From contig NZ_JAMTCO010000006.1 of NCBI RefSeq assembly GCF_024171925.1, positions 434,001-498,000 on the forward strand: a stretch of 64,000 bases of DNA, written 5' to 3'. The DNA is from Actinokineospora diospyrosa. Its GTDB lineage: Bacteria > Actinomycetota > Actinomycetes > Mycobacteriales > Pseudonocardiaceae. Positions 18,501-24,971 of this stretch are shown here, piece by piece; position 1 is the stretch's first letter; each line of letters starts with the position of its first letter. The translations under genes were made by a program, and so were the position numbers. The notes beneath the pieces are model-generated. The model searched no databases and was not told where the DNA came from. It saw nothing but the letters and a program-made list of their open reading frames with translations.

Positions 18501-18880
18501 GGAAAGTGGTAACCGACATCGTCAAGCGCGGCTACGAGACCCTCCAACTGGAAGACATCGACGGCGCGTCGACCAAGTACGTGAACGAGAGTCCGGGCCG
18601 CAAGACCCAACTCGAGAACATCAAGAAGAATATCAACAGCTTGCCCATCGCGGAGTCCTTCAGCGACGCGAAGTTCGAACAGCAGCACCCCAAGCAGAAG
18701 CCGGTCCAGGTTCGCGAGCCCACCACCCGCGGGTTCATGCGCGGCTTGGGGGTTATCGGTATCTTGCCCGGTATCGCCGAAGGCATTCGCGGGTTCACCG
18801 ACGGCAACCCGTGCGGACCGGTGGTCGCGTTCGACGTGACAGGCATGTTCTGCGCCACCTACGATTGGACGCCCGCGTGA
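12578..18880 (+). CDS. Rhs/YD-repeat polymorphic toxin with variable C-terminal domain
   Basis: A 2100-residue exported Rhs protein. A signal peptide/anchor (LMVWVAVIALIAAGLSVV, then AASAA) is followed by an actinobacterial N-terminal beta region with WIGQGWGYTPG. Many YD repeats fill about 900-1750 (YDFLGRKTGT, YDVLGRRTAE, YDPAGNVTKI, YDADGNKLVR). The Rhs core closes with REFDPYGNPIG and ARGYDATTGRFISVDP near residue 1810. In this family the core forms a shell and the segment behind it is a releasable toxin. Here the tail of about 260 residues includes GDGTTWDAVRHEFLTG, an all-helical middle, and a hydrophobic end (GFMRGLGVIGILPGIAEGIRG). I cannot assign it to a known toxin activity. The TGA overlaps the next gene's ATG, marking that gene as its immunity partner. 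Confidence 0.93.
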   Translation: MPYRLFDAARIRWGRHLLMVWVAVIALIAAGLSVVNPPAASAAPSRLPAATPDKVIPHQDVALTGTRRPSPTDTGPRSSSTWPAAGAADVVLGAAPVAANAPDRSLRGSAAQKAGDLPVRVATGKVGKSGVRVEVAARSLAERAKVNGVVLALRPAAGDPGSATVSVDYASFRYAGGADLGSRLRLVGLPECALTTPDLPACQVQTPLASRNNAVAQSVAADLPLRSAGPTVLAAAAGAEGPSGAFTASSLTPASAWSVAGNSGGFSWSYPIALPPAAAGSAANPKVTLGYSSASVDGRTSATNNQSSWIGQGWGYTPGFVERTYRSCASDTTLPQAQQTGDLCWAGHIVTMHLAGRSTSLIRNDADGTWRPASDDGSRVELLTGAANGARNGEYWRVTTTSGAQFYFGRNEGPGRTTQDPTNSTWTAPVYGPRSGDPCYNAAGFAQSKCDQAWRWNLDYVEDPHGNATLYHYAPETNFYGANKGTTGVQYTRGGTLKNIQYGLRKVGGSVYGTAPGQVVFDVTERCVPSGAITCAPAQFTAANAASWPDTPQDQQCLSGATCNNHSPSFWTTKRLSTITTKYDAGSGPVKVESYALTQSFPTVGDPELRLDQIVRTAYDAAGTGTASPPVTFTSQLLDNRVSGYNGQPAMAHWRMTNVATETGSQVQISYLPTECTSTTVPTDLANNTKRCFPVYWTLPLNQNPTLDFFHIYPVSRILVQDANAVSPTQRTDYSYLGNPAWHYDDNELVKPANRTYGQFRGYSQVEIRNGDPARVVNGVADAQTLTRTTYFRGMNGDTLPGNQQRSATVTNSLGEVRADDDVFAGTAHETQTFLGSGGAQLTSSITEPTKLATTATRVRTGLPADTADIVATTKTRTITALAAGGTRSTSATNRFDATGRLVSTTDSATGIPDRCTTLVYADNTTSWIRDRVAETFSSTATCPTTGQVSAPAPVVAAKRQYYDLSATLGAVPGAGDLTRTDTATANTGGTLTYATTETATFDALGRALTTTDALGRQSSTAYTPSGGGVLSKLDMTNPKNQTSSVTTEPAHGTTIKSVDVAGRITEASHDSLGRVTAVWKPGRSKSAGDAANLQFSYLVRADGPLAVTTKTLVDYGTGTNYVTSIQLFDSTGQLRQTQSDDVSDPTGVTKRVVSETFYDSHGWVTGSHNRYVTTGVPATTLITVPDASVDDRTVTGHDASGREVLSTSYQGLTAKATTTTVHGGDRVTTFGPTGGATRMSVTDALGRETEVRDYLTQPTVTGNVVSGGTSSTSTNRYNTQGQVDRRTDAAGNNWDYEYDFLGRKTGTTDPDTGHWTQVLDLAGQTTSTTDGRGQSLSYDYDVLGRRTAEYSGIGAGRTKIASWTYDTATGGVGKLQSSTRYTSTGNYLVGVSGYNSQGLPTNNVVQIPASDTGLNGLYTTTFSYTSTGQRSGVTPPTKGGLPGEALTFTVDRYGNQSQTYSNVWDYVSGSTYNAAGEATQYQLSSGNNAGTLSFERDARTHLLTGTNLSVQAATPLVDDLRYTYDPAGNVTKIVNARPANTRTQCFGYDALRRLTQAWTATDACAAPVSSSTVGGPDPYWTSWTFDPTGLRTGQVKHGIGQADTTTSYTYPAAGGTRPHTLTSTATTGPGGSSSTSYGYDGSGNTTTRTVGATHTLTWNENNKLAKVQSPAGDTTYVYDADGNKLVRREPGKTILYLPGQEFARDNATGTVVGTRYYTHNGTVVASRVGAASPVYLHADHHGTAQVSVAAVGFAVTRREFDPYGNPIGTVQGGPWQDNHGFLDMPTNTSTSLVDIGARGYDATTGRFISVDPVFDGADPQSWAAYSYANNAPTTSSDPTGLTRVDPGEEGIPLQSGPTEPVRFSQKPGGTNPTYVPPVQRPAGKPGIAQGERAQQPHVSHEDTRKILKDIYLPAGPQTRWKGDGTTWDAVRHEFLTGEKVWGSYHVVAAADRLNGLVNLLEEDRKRPFYSAEDRKVVTDIVKRGYETLQLEDIDGASTKYVNESPGRKTQLENIKKNINSLPIAESFSDAKFEQQHPKQKPVQVREPTTRGFMRGLGVIGILPGIAEGIRGFTDGNPCGPVVAFDVTGMFCATYDWTPA

Positions 18881-19338
18881 TGGCGGCGGAAGGGGGTTCG
18901 CTGTTGACCGACACCAGTGATGTCGCCGAACACGAGCAGTGGGCGTCCGGGCGGATGCGGTGGAGCCTGGGCGCGCTCGGCGACATCACGTGGATGGTGC
19001 TGCCCGAGGCCAGGCCGTTCCTCGTGCGGCACGCCAAGAAGGAGCTGGACTCCGCCCTGGAGCGGGGCACCTTCCTGGACGTCATCCTCGAGTCACCCAT
19101 TGCCAACCACATCGGCGAGCTGATGCTGCAGGGTATGGGTGACCTCCCGGCGGGGACCGACCTGGTCCGCCGGTGCGAGACGGTCATGCGGCGGATGTTC
19201 ACCGTGGACGAGGACTGGTACCAGAACATGTTCCGCGTCGAGGTGTTCGAATACCTCCTGTTCCGCGGCTGGCGCCCCCAGTTGACCGAGCTCATCCCCG
19301 ACACCCTCGCGGCGGTCGACCACCCCGACCTCCCCTGA
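18880..19338 (+). CDS. Presumed immunity protein for the Rhs toxin
   Basis: A 152-residue soluble, acidic, probably alpha-helical protein. Its ATG overlaps the Rhs stop codon (TGATG), so translation is coupled and toxin and partner are made together, the standard arrangement of polymorphic toxin-immunity pairs. The N-terminus reads MAAEGGSLLTDTSDVAEHEQ; a TTG 24 bases further, behind GAAGGGGG, is an alternative start. No named immunity family was recognised. The role rests on position, size and coupling rather than on homology. Confidence 0.75.
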   Translation: MAAEGGSLLTDTSDVAEHEQWASGRMRWSLGALGDITWMVLPEARPFLVRHAKKELDSALERGTFLDVILESPIANHIGELMLQGMGDLPAGTDLVRRCETVMRRMFTVDEDWYQNMFRVEVFEYLLFRGWRPQLTELIPDTLAAVDHPDLP

Positions 19339-19348
19339 TCTGCCCCAC

Positions 19349-19389
19349 CCGTGACCCCGGTTGTCTCACCGAGATGACCGGGGTCACGG
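19349..19389 (+). terminator. Hairpin terminator after the immunity gene
   Basis: A 12-bp inverted repeat (CCGTGACCCCGG and its complement CCGGGGTCACGG) with a 17-base loop starts ten bases after the stop codon. It closes the toxin-immunity transcript. Confidence 0.7.
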
Positions 19390-19636
19390 TCGTATTCCGG
19401 GATACCCCCGGTCGAGCCAGCTGCGGAGAACAAGGCCACCCCGCTGGCACCCGGGCCGTACATCGGCGTCGCGCCACTAGACATGTTCCCGGTGGTGCGA
19501 ACGGGTGATGGTGGAACCGGGCTTGGACGTTTGGCCCTGGCGCAGCGGTATAGCGGGGGACGGGGACGCGTCGGGAGGCGGGGAGCTGTGGGCACTTGCG
19601 AGGTGAGTCGGGCGTGACCAGTGCCGGGGTGTCTCC

Positions 19637-20185
19637 GTGCAGGGCTTGCCTGTGTCCGGGGAGGTTCGGGGGTGCCGGGTGTTCGGTCTGCTGGACGGTG
19701 ATTTCGCCGCGTTCCACGACCGGCACCGGGCCAACTTCGTGAAGTTCGTCGAGCTGCGCGGACTCACCCGCCAAGACGCCGAGGACGTCGTCGGGGATGC
19801 GTTCGTGGCGCTGTACCGGAACCGGTCGACGTTGCGGGCGGCCGCGTCCCAGGAAGCGCTCGCCTTCAAGGTGTTGCGGGACTCGCTGGCCGACTTCTGG
19901 CGGCGGCGGACCAGGCGGCCCGAGGCGATGGGTGACGACCTGGACGGGCTCGTCGCCCAGGACGACGTCGCCGGGTTGGTGGCCCGGATGGATCTGGAGC
20001 GCGCGCTGGCGACGTTGCCCACTCGTCAGGCCGAGTGCCTCGCGCTCTACGCCCTGCTCGGGCAGGACACCGCCGACATCGGGCGGTACTTGGGAATCAG
20101 CGAGTCGGCGGTGCGGTCGCACCTGTCGTACGCGCGTCAACGGCTCGAGCGGCTCGACAACGGGTCACAGCAGGAGGAGCGGTGA
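19637..20185 (+). CDS. ECF-type RNA polymerase sigma factor
   Basis: A 182-residue sigma-70-family ECF factor with only regions 2 and 4. Region 2 includes LTRQDAEDVVGDAFVALYRN and the helix ending DSLADFWRRR. Region 4 has ALATLPTRQAECLALYALLG followed by the helix-turn-helix TADIGRYLGISESAVRSHLSYARQRL. The first residues before VFGLLDGDFAAF are not family-like, so the GTG at 19679 may be the true start. The stop overlaps the next gene's GTG by four bases (GTGA), so the two are translationally coupled. The promoter it recognises is unknown. Confidence 0.87.
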   Translation: MQGLPVSGEVRGCRVFGLLDGDFAAFHDRHRANFVKFVELRGLTRQDAEDVVGDAFVALYRNRSTLRAAASQEALAFKVLRDSLADFWRRRTRRPEAMGDDLDGLVAQDDVAGLVARMDLERALATLPTRQAECLALYALLGQDTADIGRYLGISESAVRSHLSYARQRLERLDNGSQQEER

Positions 20186-20682
20186 ACTTCGAGGAGACGG
20201 TACGACGCGTCGCGACGGACCTGGACCGGCAGTACGCCGACTACGACTTGAGCGCGGCCCGGTCTGACCTGGAGGACCGCCTGCTGGCGGCGGAGACCGG
20301 CGGCGATGTGCCGATCGCGGTAGCGGCGGGTCAAGCTGGGTCGGCACGCGGGGTCGTCGCTGACCACCCCGCCGCTCACACAGCAGCGCCCTCGGACAGT
20401 TGGCGGATGCTGGCGGCGTGTCGGGGCGAGGACTCCGACGTGCTGTTCGCGCAGGGCGCCGAGCAGCGCATGGCGAAGCTGACCTGCATCGCGTGCCCGG
20501 TGCGCACGGAGTGCCTCGCCGAGGCTCTGGACAACCGCATCGAGTTCGGCGTGTGGGGCGGGCTGACCGAGCGGGAGCGCCGGGCGTTGCTGCGGCGCAG
20601 GCCAGACGTGCGGTCCTGGCGGAAGCTGCTCGACGAGGCCCGGATCAGGCACAGCGCCAAGAACCGAACCGAAACCGCCTGA
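20182..20682 (+). CDS. WhiB-like iron-sulfur protein with extra N-terminal domain
   Basis: A 166-residue protein. Residues about 74-150 form a WhiB-like domain: four cysteines Cys80, Cys102, Cys105 and Cys111 in the C-x(21)-C-x2-C-x5-C spacing that binds a 4Fe-4S cluster, then the GVWGG turn (123-127) and basic ERERRALLRRR. Residues 1-60 are an additional acidic helical region (VNFEETVRRVATDLDRQYADYD...). WhiB-like proteins bind sigma-factor region 4 and respond to redox or nitric oxide. The GTG start overlaps the ECF sigma stop by four bases and has AGGAGG upstream. It may therefore act as a cluster-dependent partner of that sigma factor; this is inference. Confidence 0.88.
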   Translation: MNFEETVRRVATDLDRQYADYDLSAARSDLEDRLLAAETGGDVPIAVAAGQAGSARGVVADHPAAHTAAPSDSWRMLAACRGEDSDVLFAQGAEQRMAKLTCIACPVRTECLAEALDNRIEFGVWGGLTERERRALLRRRPDVRSWRKLLDEARIRHSAKNRTETA

Positions 20683-20686
20683 CGAC

Positions 20687-20935
20687 ATGCCCACACCCCG
20701 CCGCGCCGCGTCCCCACACGGCCTCCTCGGCTACGTGGTGGCCGACGCCGACCGGACCCGCAACGCACTGCGCCTCCTGCGCTGGTCCCTCGCCGGGGCC
20801 ACGGTGCTGTTGCCCCTCGTGATCGGCACGCTCGTCGTACTCGCCCACAGCCCACCCCACATCGCCTGGCTGTGCAGTGGCGCTGCGGCAACGGGGACTT
20901 TGTGGCGAGCACTCCGCACCAGCAGACGGCAATAG
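20687..20935 (+). CDS. Small two-helix membrane protein
   Basis: An 82-residue protein with two predicted transmembrane helices (LLRWSLAGATVLLPLVIGTLVVLA and HIAWLCSGAAATGTLWRAL) and Arg-rich ends. It starts five bases after the WhiB-like gene and is probably in the same transcript. No family was recognised. Confidence 0.6.
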   Translation: MPTPRRAASPHGLLGYVVADADRTRNALRLLRWSLAGATVLLPLVIGTLVVLAHSPPHIAWLCSGAAATGTLWRALRTSRRQ

Positions 20936-21002
20936 CCGCGATGGCTTTCCCACCAACCAGAACAGGCATCTCCGGTGGTACCCACCTGGCTACCGTGGCC
21001 AC

Positions 21003-21605
21003 ATGCCAGCGGAACCTGCCTGGAAGTGGGAACCGAGTCCGCTCGCCCAACGCGCATCAGCCGCCTGGTCGACCCTAAGCATCAGCGGCGTCGCCACCCT
21101 GGGCTGGTTCGCCGGGCTGTCCGCAGGCGGCGTGCCCTGGGCGGCGGTGGTGGGCCTGCTGACCCTGCTGATCGGCATACCACCACTGGTCCTACTCGTC
21201 CGCCACGTGTTCCACCGCCACCCGGAACTGACCGTCCCCAGCTACGTCCTTGGCGTGTGCGGCCTACTGGCGACCATCCGCTGGTGGCGCAAGGGCTACC
21301 GCCGCGAAGTAGTCGAAGCAACGGTGTCCGGTGACGCCCTGGTGCTCCGCAGACACGACGGCACCCAAACGAGTCATCCACTAGCGACCCTGGGCCCAAT
21401 TAGTCTGATATACAGCCAGTTCGTCGACTCGGACACCCCCACAGAGGTCGCCGGAACCCTCGACCTCAACGGACAACCCGTGCGGTTGCGCCGCATCTGG
21501 TACCACCGCTTGCCCGACACCTGGATCCCCGCCTTGCGCGCGGCGGGCGTGTCAGTGCACGAGTCGACCCGCTTCCTCGTCTACCAAGACTCCGAGCCGC
21601 TGTGA
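21003..21605 (+). CDS. Membrane protein with two N-terminal helices
   Basis: A 200-residue protein. Two transmembrane segments lie at about 25-70 (LSISGVATLGWFAGLSAGGV and WAAVVGLLTLLIGIPPLVLLV), with a further hydrophobic stretch near 80-95. A cytoplasmic or extracytoplasmic domain of about 110 residues follows, of beta-rich, PH-like composition (VVEATVSGDALVLRRHDGTQ). The ATG at 21003 was chosen because the longer in-frame extension reads through low-quality sequence. It is probably the last gene of the sigma/WhiB cluster and ends at a bidirectional terminator. The function is unknown. Confidence 0.65.
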   Translation: MPAEPAWKWEPSPLAQRASAAWSTLSISGVATLGWFAGLSAGGVPWAAVVGLLTLLIGIPPLVLLVRHVFHRHPELTVPSYVLGVCGLLATIRWWRKGYRREVVEATVSGDALVLRRHDGTQTSHPLATLGPISLIYSQFVDSDTPTEVAGTLDLNGQPVRLRRIWYHRLPDTWIPALRAAGVSVHESTRFLVYQDSEPL

Positions 21606-21633
21606 TCTGTCACCGCTAAGAAGCCAGCGCCTT

Positions 21634-21671
21634 GCCGGGCGCCCTCGTGACAGGGGGTGAGGGCGCCCGGC
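21634..21671. terminator. Bidirectional hairpin terminator
   Basis: A perfect 13-bp inverted repeat (GCCGGGCGCCCTC and its complement) with a 12-base loop lies between the + gene ending at 21605 and the minus gene ending at 21677. It can serve both. Confidence 0.82.
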
Positions 21672-21676
21672 GTTGG

Positions 21677-21907
21677 TCAGCACTCGTCGAAGCTGCTGCC
21701 CTTCCAAGTGCTGGAGTAGTACTTGCCCCCGTTGGTGCCCTCGTACACGTAGACGCTCGTGCCTGATAGGACGTAGGCGAAGGTGTAGGTCTCCTTGACC
21801 TCGTCCGTCGGGGTGCACTGCTTGGCGCTCGCGGTTCCGGCCGCGCCCACCATCAGGCCGATGCTCAGCGCGACGGCCGCTGCGACACCTGCGAATCTCT
21901 TCACCAC
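21677..21907 (-). CDS. Small secreted protein with two cysteines
   Basis: A 76-residue exported protein. A signal peptide (VVKRFAGVAAAVALSIGLMVGAAGTASA) leads to a mature chain of about 48 residues, QCTPTDEVKE... to KGSSFDEC, with one cysteine near each end that could form a single disulfide. The start is the GTG at 21907 (or the adjacent GTG at 21904), behind GAGAGGA. The mature part is rich in Tyr, Thr and Ser and resembles small actinomycete extracellular beta proteins of unknown function. Confidence 0.7.
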   Translation of the reverse strand: MVKRFAGVAAAVALSIGLMVGAAGTASAKQCTPTDEVKETYTFAYVLSGTSVYVYEGTNGGKYYSSTWKGSSFDEC

Positions 21908-22052
21908 GGAACTGGTTCCTCTCCCTCGGGTCACTGCCGCCGACGCTAGGGGTCCCCGGGGGCCGTGGAGTCTCACCCGCGTCTCATACCCGCCAGGCCG
22001 GGGAGCCGCTTGGGGTAGAACTCGTGATCAGACACATCGGGAGGGATCGGTC

Positions 22053-23723
22053 ATGCTCACCAACGTCGCCGTCTTGCGCGACCGGGTCCACAGCGAATCG
22101 CAGCGCGCGGTCGTCGAGCAGGTCGTGGCCCTGCTCGACGCCGATGGACCCCTGGTGGTGAACCTGACCGGGCCGCTGGGCGTCGGCAAGTCGGCTGTCC
22201 TCGCCGCGATCGCCGCCGAGGCCCCGGGGCGGGCCGACTACGCCGACGGCCGCATGTCTTTCGGTCCCCGGGTGGTCGTCGTCAGCCGCACGCCGCTGCT
22301 CCTGGGGGATGCCGTCGTCGTGCGCGTCCCCAAGTGGAGCGACGCGGAGATCGAGCGGCTGGTGGTGGCCCGCGGCGTGGACGAGGACGTCGACATGGTC
22401 GTGCGGCTGGCGGGTGGGTTGCCCCTGGTTGCGCGCAGTCTGTGCCGGGCGCTGCTCACCCCGATCCCCGCCGACGCCACCGGGGCACTCGCCGACCACG
22501 CCCTACGCGACGTCCTGGATCGCCTTAGGCACCCCGACACAGCCGCCTTGGACCTCCTGGCGGTCGTCGGACGCGGTGACGAGGAGCTGTTGACCGACCT
22601 CCTCCCCGACGAGGACCTGTTCACCGCCATCAGCGAGAACGACCTGGTCAACGCCACCGACAGGGGACTGGCCGTCGCCGAGCCGTTCCGCACCCTCCTC
22701 GACCTCCGCGCCCGATGGCGTCGCCCAGCCGCCCGCCGAGCCGCCCTCACTGCGGCCACCGCCCGCACCCGACAGCACCTGGCCGCCACCGGCGACGACA
22801 GCGACAGCGACCGCGCCGCCCTCGCCGAGCACGGCCTGTTCCTCACCGACAACCCCGCCATCCGCTGCGCCCTGTTCCCCGGCGGCCGCGACGTACTCCG
22901 TCCACGCCCGGCGGGCCCCGGCGACCACGACAGCATCGCCGCGCTCATGCACCGCTGGGCCCAGCACCGAGACCTGGACGCCCGCCACTGCGAACGGCTC
23001 CTCACCGGCTGGCTCGACCACAGCCCCGACGGCTTCCACCTGGTCTACGACGAAGACCGCCCCGTCGGCATGGCCTACGTCCCCCGCATCGACGCCAAGA
23101 CCGTGTCCGCCATCGAGCCCCTCCTGCAACAACACACCGACACCCTGACCGACGACGGCGGCGTATTCGTCGGAATGGCCATCTGCGACGACCCGGTGCG
23201 CCATGCCGCCCTCCTGCGTCACATCGTGGCCACCGGCATCCGCGCCCGCCGGATCGTCGTGGCCACACCCTGGCCGCAATACCAGAACCTGGCCCAACTC
23301 CTAGGTTTCCACTACATCGGCGACGCCCGCCACGACCCCTACGCCTGCGGCCGAGACTCGAAGATCTACCACCAAGACCTCACCTCCATACCCGCCTGGC
23401 TGGACAAACTCACCACCCCACCCAACTCCCGCCAAGACATCAAACAAGCCCTAGAACACCTCCGCGACGACACCGCCCTAGCCCAAAACCCCCTCGCCGA
23501 CGCAGGCGCCCCCGCCTTACGCGCACGAATCCTGACCGCCCTAGAACACCTGACCACCTCAGACGACCCCACACTCGCGGAAGCAGGCCGCGCCCTCTAC
23601 ACCTACTACGTCCAAGCCCGCCACGACCACACCCGCGTAGCAGCAGACCTACACCTCAGCCGTGCCACCTACTTCCGCCGCCTAGACCGCGGCCTATCCG
23701 AACTGACGACCTTGCTCACGTGA
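22053..23723 (+). CDS. P-loop NTPase with GNAT-like middle and C-terminal HTH
   Basis: A 556-residue cytoplasmic protein. Residues 40-47 are a Walker A (GPLGVGKS), followed by a short STAND/NB-ARC-like ATPase core (VVVVSRTPLLLGDAVVVRVP, then AGGLPLVARSLCRALL as a GxP-type motif). Residues about 290-440 look like a GNAT acyltransferase fold (DGFHLVYDEDRPVGMAYVPR). The C-terminus (about 525-556) is a helix-turn-helix, TRVAADLHLSRATYFRRLDRG. The start has GGGAGGGA six bases upstream. The architecture suggests a signal-dependent NTPase transcription regulator, possibly with a sensory acyl-CoA-binding module. No target is evident, and nothing is co-directional directly downstream except a 31-codon frame. 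Confidence 0.72.
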   Translation: MLTNVAVLRDRVHSESQRAVVEQVVALLDADGPLVVNLTGPLGVGKSAVLAAIAAEAPGRADYADGRMSFGPRVVVVSRTPLLLGDAVVVRVPKWSDAEIERLVVARGVDEDVDMVVRLAGGLPLVARSLCRALLTPIPADATGALADHALRDVLDRLRHPDTAALDLLAVVGRGDEELLTDLLPDEDLFTAISENDLVNATDRGLAVAEPFRTLLDLRARWRRPAARRAALTAATARTRQHLAATGDDSDSDRAALAEHGLFLTDNPAIRCALFPGGRDVLRPRPAGPGDHDSIAALMHRWAQHRDLDARHCERLLTGWLDHSPDGFHLVYDEDRPVGMAYVPRIDAKTVSAIEPLLQQHTDTLTDDGGVFVGMAICDDPVRHAALLRHIVATGIRARRIVVATPWPQYQNLAQLLGFHYIGDARHDPYACGRDSKIYHQDLTSIPAWLDKLTTPPNSRQDIKQALEHLRDDTALAQNPLADAGAPALRARILTALEHLTTSDDPTLAEAGRALYTYYVQARHDHTRVAADLHLSRATYFRRLDRGLSELTTLLT

Positions 23724-23830
23724 TGGCGAAACCGCAGGTCGTGCTGGGGCGGAATGATCAACACTGGTGAGTGGGCGTACTAGAATCGGGGGTCGACAAC
23801 ACCCACCCCGCCGAGGAAGGCCACGCCCCT

Positions 23831-23926
23831 ATGCGCAAGTGGATCCCACTGGTCTTGACCGCTCTCACGTTCGTCACCCTGTCTCGGATCTCCGACGTGG
23901 CGCCCGTCCTCATCGGGGGTCTCTGA
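23831..23926 (+). CDS. Possible 31-residue membrane peptide
   Basis: A short frame, MRKWIPLVLTALTFVTLSRI..., ending GGL, with a positively charged start and a hydrophobic core long enough to cross the membrane. GAGGAAGG lies about 11 bases upstream, a TAGAAT -10-like hexamer lies near 23781, and a strong terminator starts eight bases after the stop. This self-contained arrangement supports an expressed small protein, although composition alone could mislead. Confidence 0.45.
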   Translation: MRKWIPLVLTALTFVTLSRISDVAPVLIGGL

Positions 23927-23933
23927 CTCGCGC

Positions 23934-23964
23934 CGGCGGTCCCCGGTGCGCCGGGGGACCGCCG
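23934..23964 (+). terminator. Hairpin terminator after the small membrane-peptide ORF
   Basis: An 11-bp perfect stem (CGGCGGTCCCC and its complement) with a 9-base loop lies just past the stop at 23926. Confidence 0.75.
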
Positions 23965-24041
23965 GGTGCGGAGTCGCTTCAGGTGGTGTGTCGGGTTGTC
24001 TGCCTGGGATGATGGCGGTCTCGGCGGACCGGAGGTGTGTT

Positions 24042-24971
24042 GTGCGGGTGGCTGTGGTCCAGGCGGCGGCGTCGTTGTTTGAGGTGGGTGGGGGGCTTGG
24101 TCTGTTTGAGGTGTTGCTGCGGCGGGCGCGGGATGCTGGGGCCGAGTTGGTTGTGTTTCCGGAGGCGTTCCTCGGGGGCTACCCGAAGGGCGCGTCCTTC
24201 GGTGCGACGGTCGGAGAACGCACGTCCGAAGGGCGCGCACTGTTCGCGAGATACCGCAGGTCTGCGATAGAGATCCCCGGTGAGTCGTTCGACCGGGTGC
24301 GGGCTGCGGTGGCTGATGCTGGGTGTCTGGTTGTGGTGGGGGTGGTCGAGCGGGCCGGGCATACTCTCTACTGCTCGTCCTTGCTGTTCGACCAGGCAGG
24401 GACGCTCATCGGTCATCACCGCAAGTTGATGCCCACCGGGGTCGAGCGGCTGATCTGGGGCCAGGGTGACGGGTCCGATATCGCGGTCATCCCCACTGAC
24501 CTCGGCCGCATCGGCATGGCGATCTGTTGGGAGAGCTACCTGCCGCTCTACCGGGCGGCCCTCTATGAACAGGGCGTCGAGATCTATTGCGCGCCCACAG
24601 TCGATGCCCGTGACGTGTGGACGGCGACGATGCGGCATATCGCTGTTGAGGGGCGCTGTTTCGTACTGTCGGCCAACCAGTTCGCCACCCGCGGCGACTA
24701 CCCCGCCGACTACCCGCTCGACGAGCAAGTCCCGCCGGAGCACCCGATGATCAACGGCGGGAGCTGCGTCGTCGACCCGTTCGGCGAGTTGCTGGCCGGT
24801 CCGGTGTTCGGCCAACCCGAGCTCCTGGTCACCGACCTCGACCGGGGCCTGCTCGACGGCGCCTACCTCGACCTGGACGTCACAGGCCACTACTCCCGCC
24901 CAGACCTCCTGCGCCTTGACCACACCCCCCGGCCACCCCGCGCGGTCACCACTCGACCGGATCGGGGCTGA
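24042..24971 (+). CDS. Nitrilase (carbon-nitrogen hydrolase, branch 1)
   Basis: A 309-residue nitrilase-superfamily enzyme. The catalytic triad is Glu41 in FPEAFLGGYPKG, Lys128 in HHRKLMPTG and Cys162 in AICWESYLP. The surrounding residues (PEAFLGGYPKG, then ERLIWGQGDGS) match true nitrilases, which convert nitriles to carboxylic acids and ammonia, rather than amidases or ureidopropionases. The start is the GTG at 24042, with GGAGG six bases upstream; upstream in-frame ATGs would add residues the family lacks. Its 3' end overlaps the convergent C-N hydrolase gene by 26 bases. The substrate (aliphatic or arylaceto-nitrile) cannot be told. Confidence 0.9.
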   Translation: MRVAVVQAAASLFEVGGGLGLFEVLLRRARDAGAELVVFPEAFLGGYPKGASFGATVGERTSEGRALFARYRRSAIEIPGESFDRVRAAVADAGCLVVVGVVERAGHTLYCSSLLFDQAGTLIGHHRKLMPTGVERLIWGQGDGSDIAVIPTDLGRIGMAICWESYLPLYRAALYEQGVEIYCAPTVDARDVWTATMRHIAVEGRCFVLSANQFATRGDYPADYPLDEQVPPEHPMINGGSCVVDPFGELLAGPVFGQPELLVTDLDRGLLDGAYLDLDVTGHYSRPDLLRLDHTPRPPRAVTTRPDRG

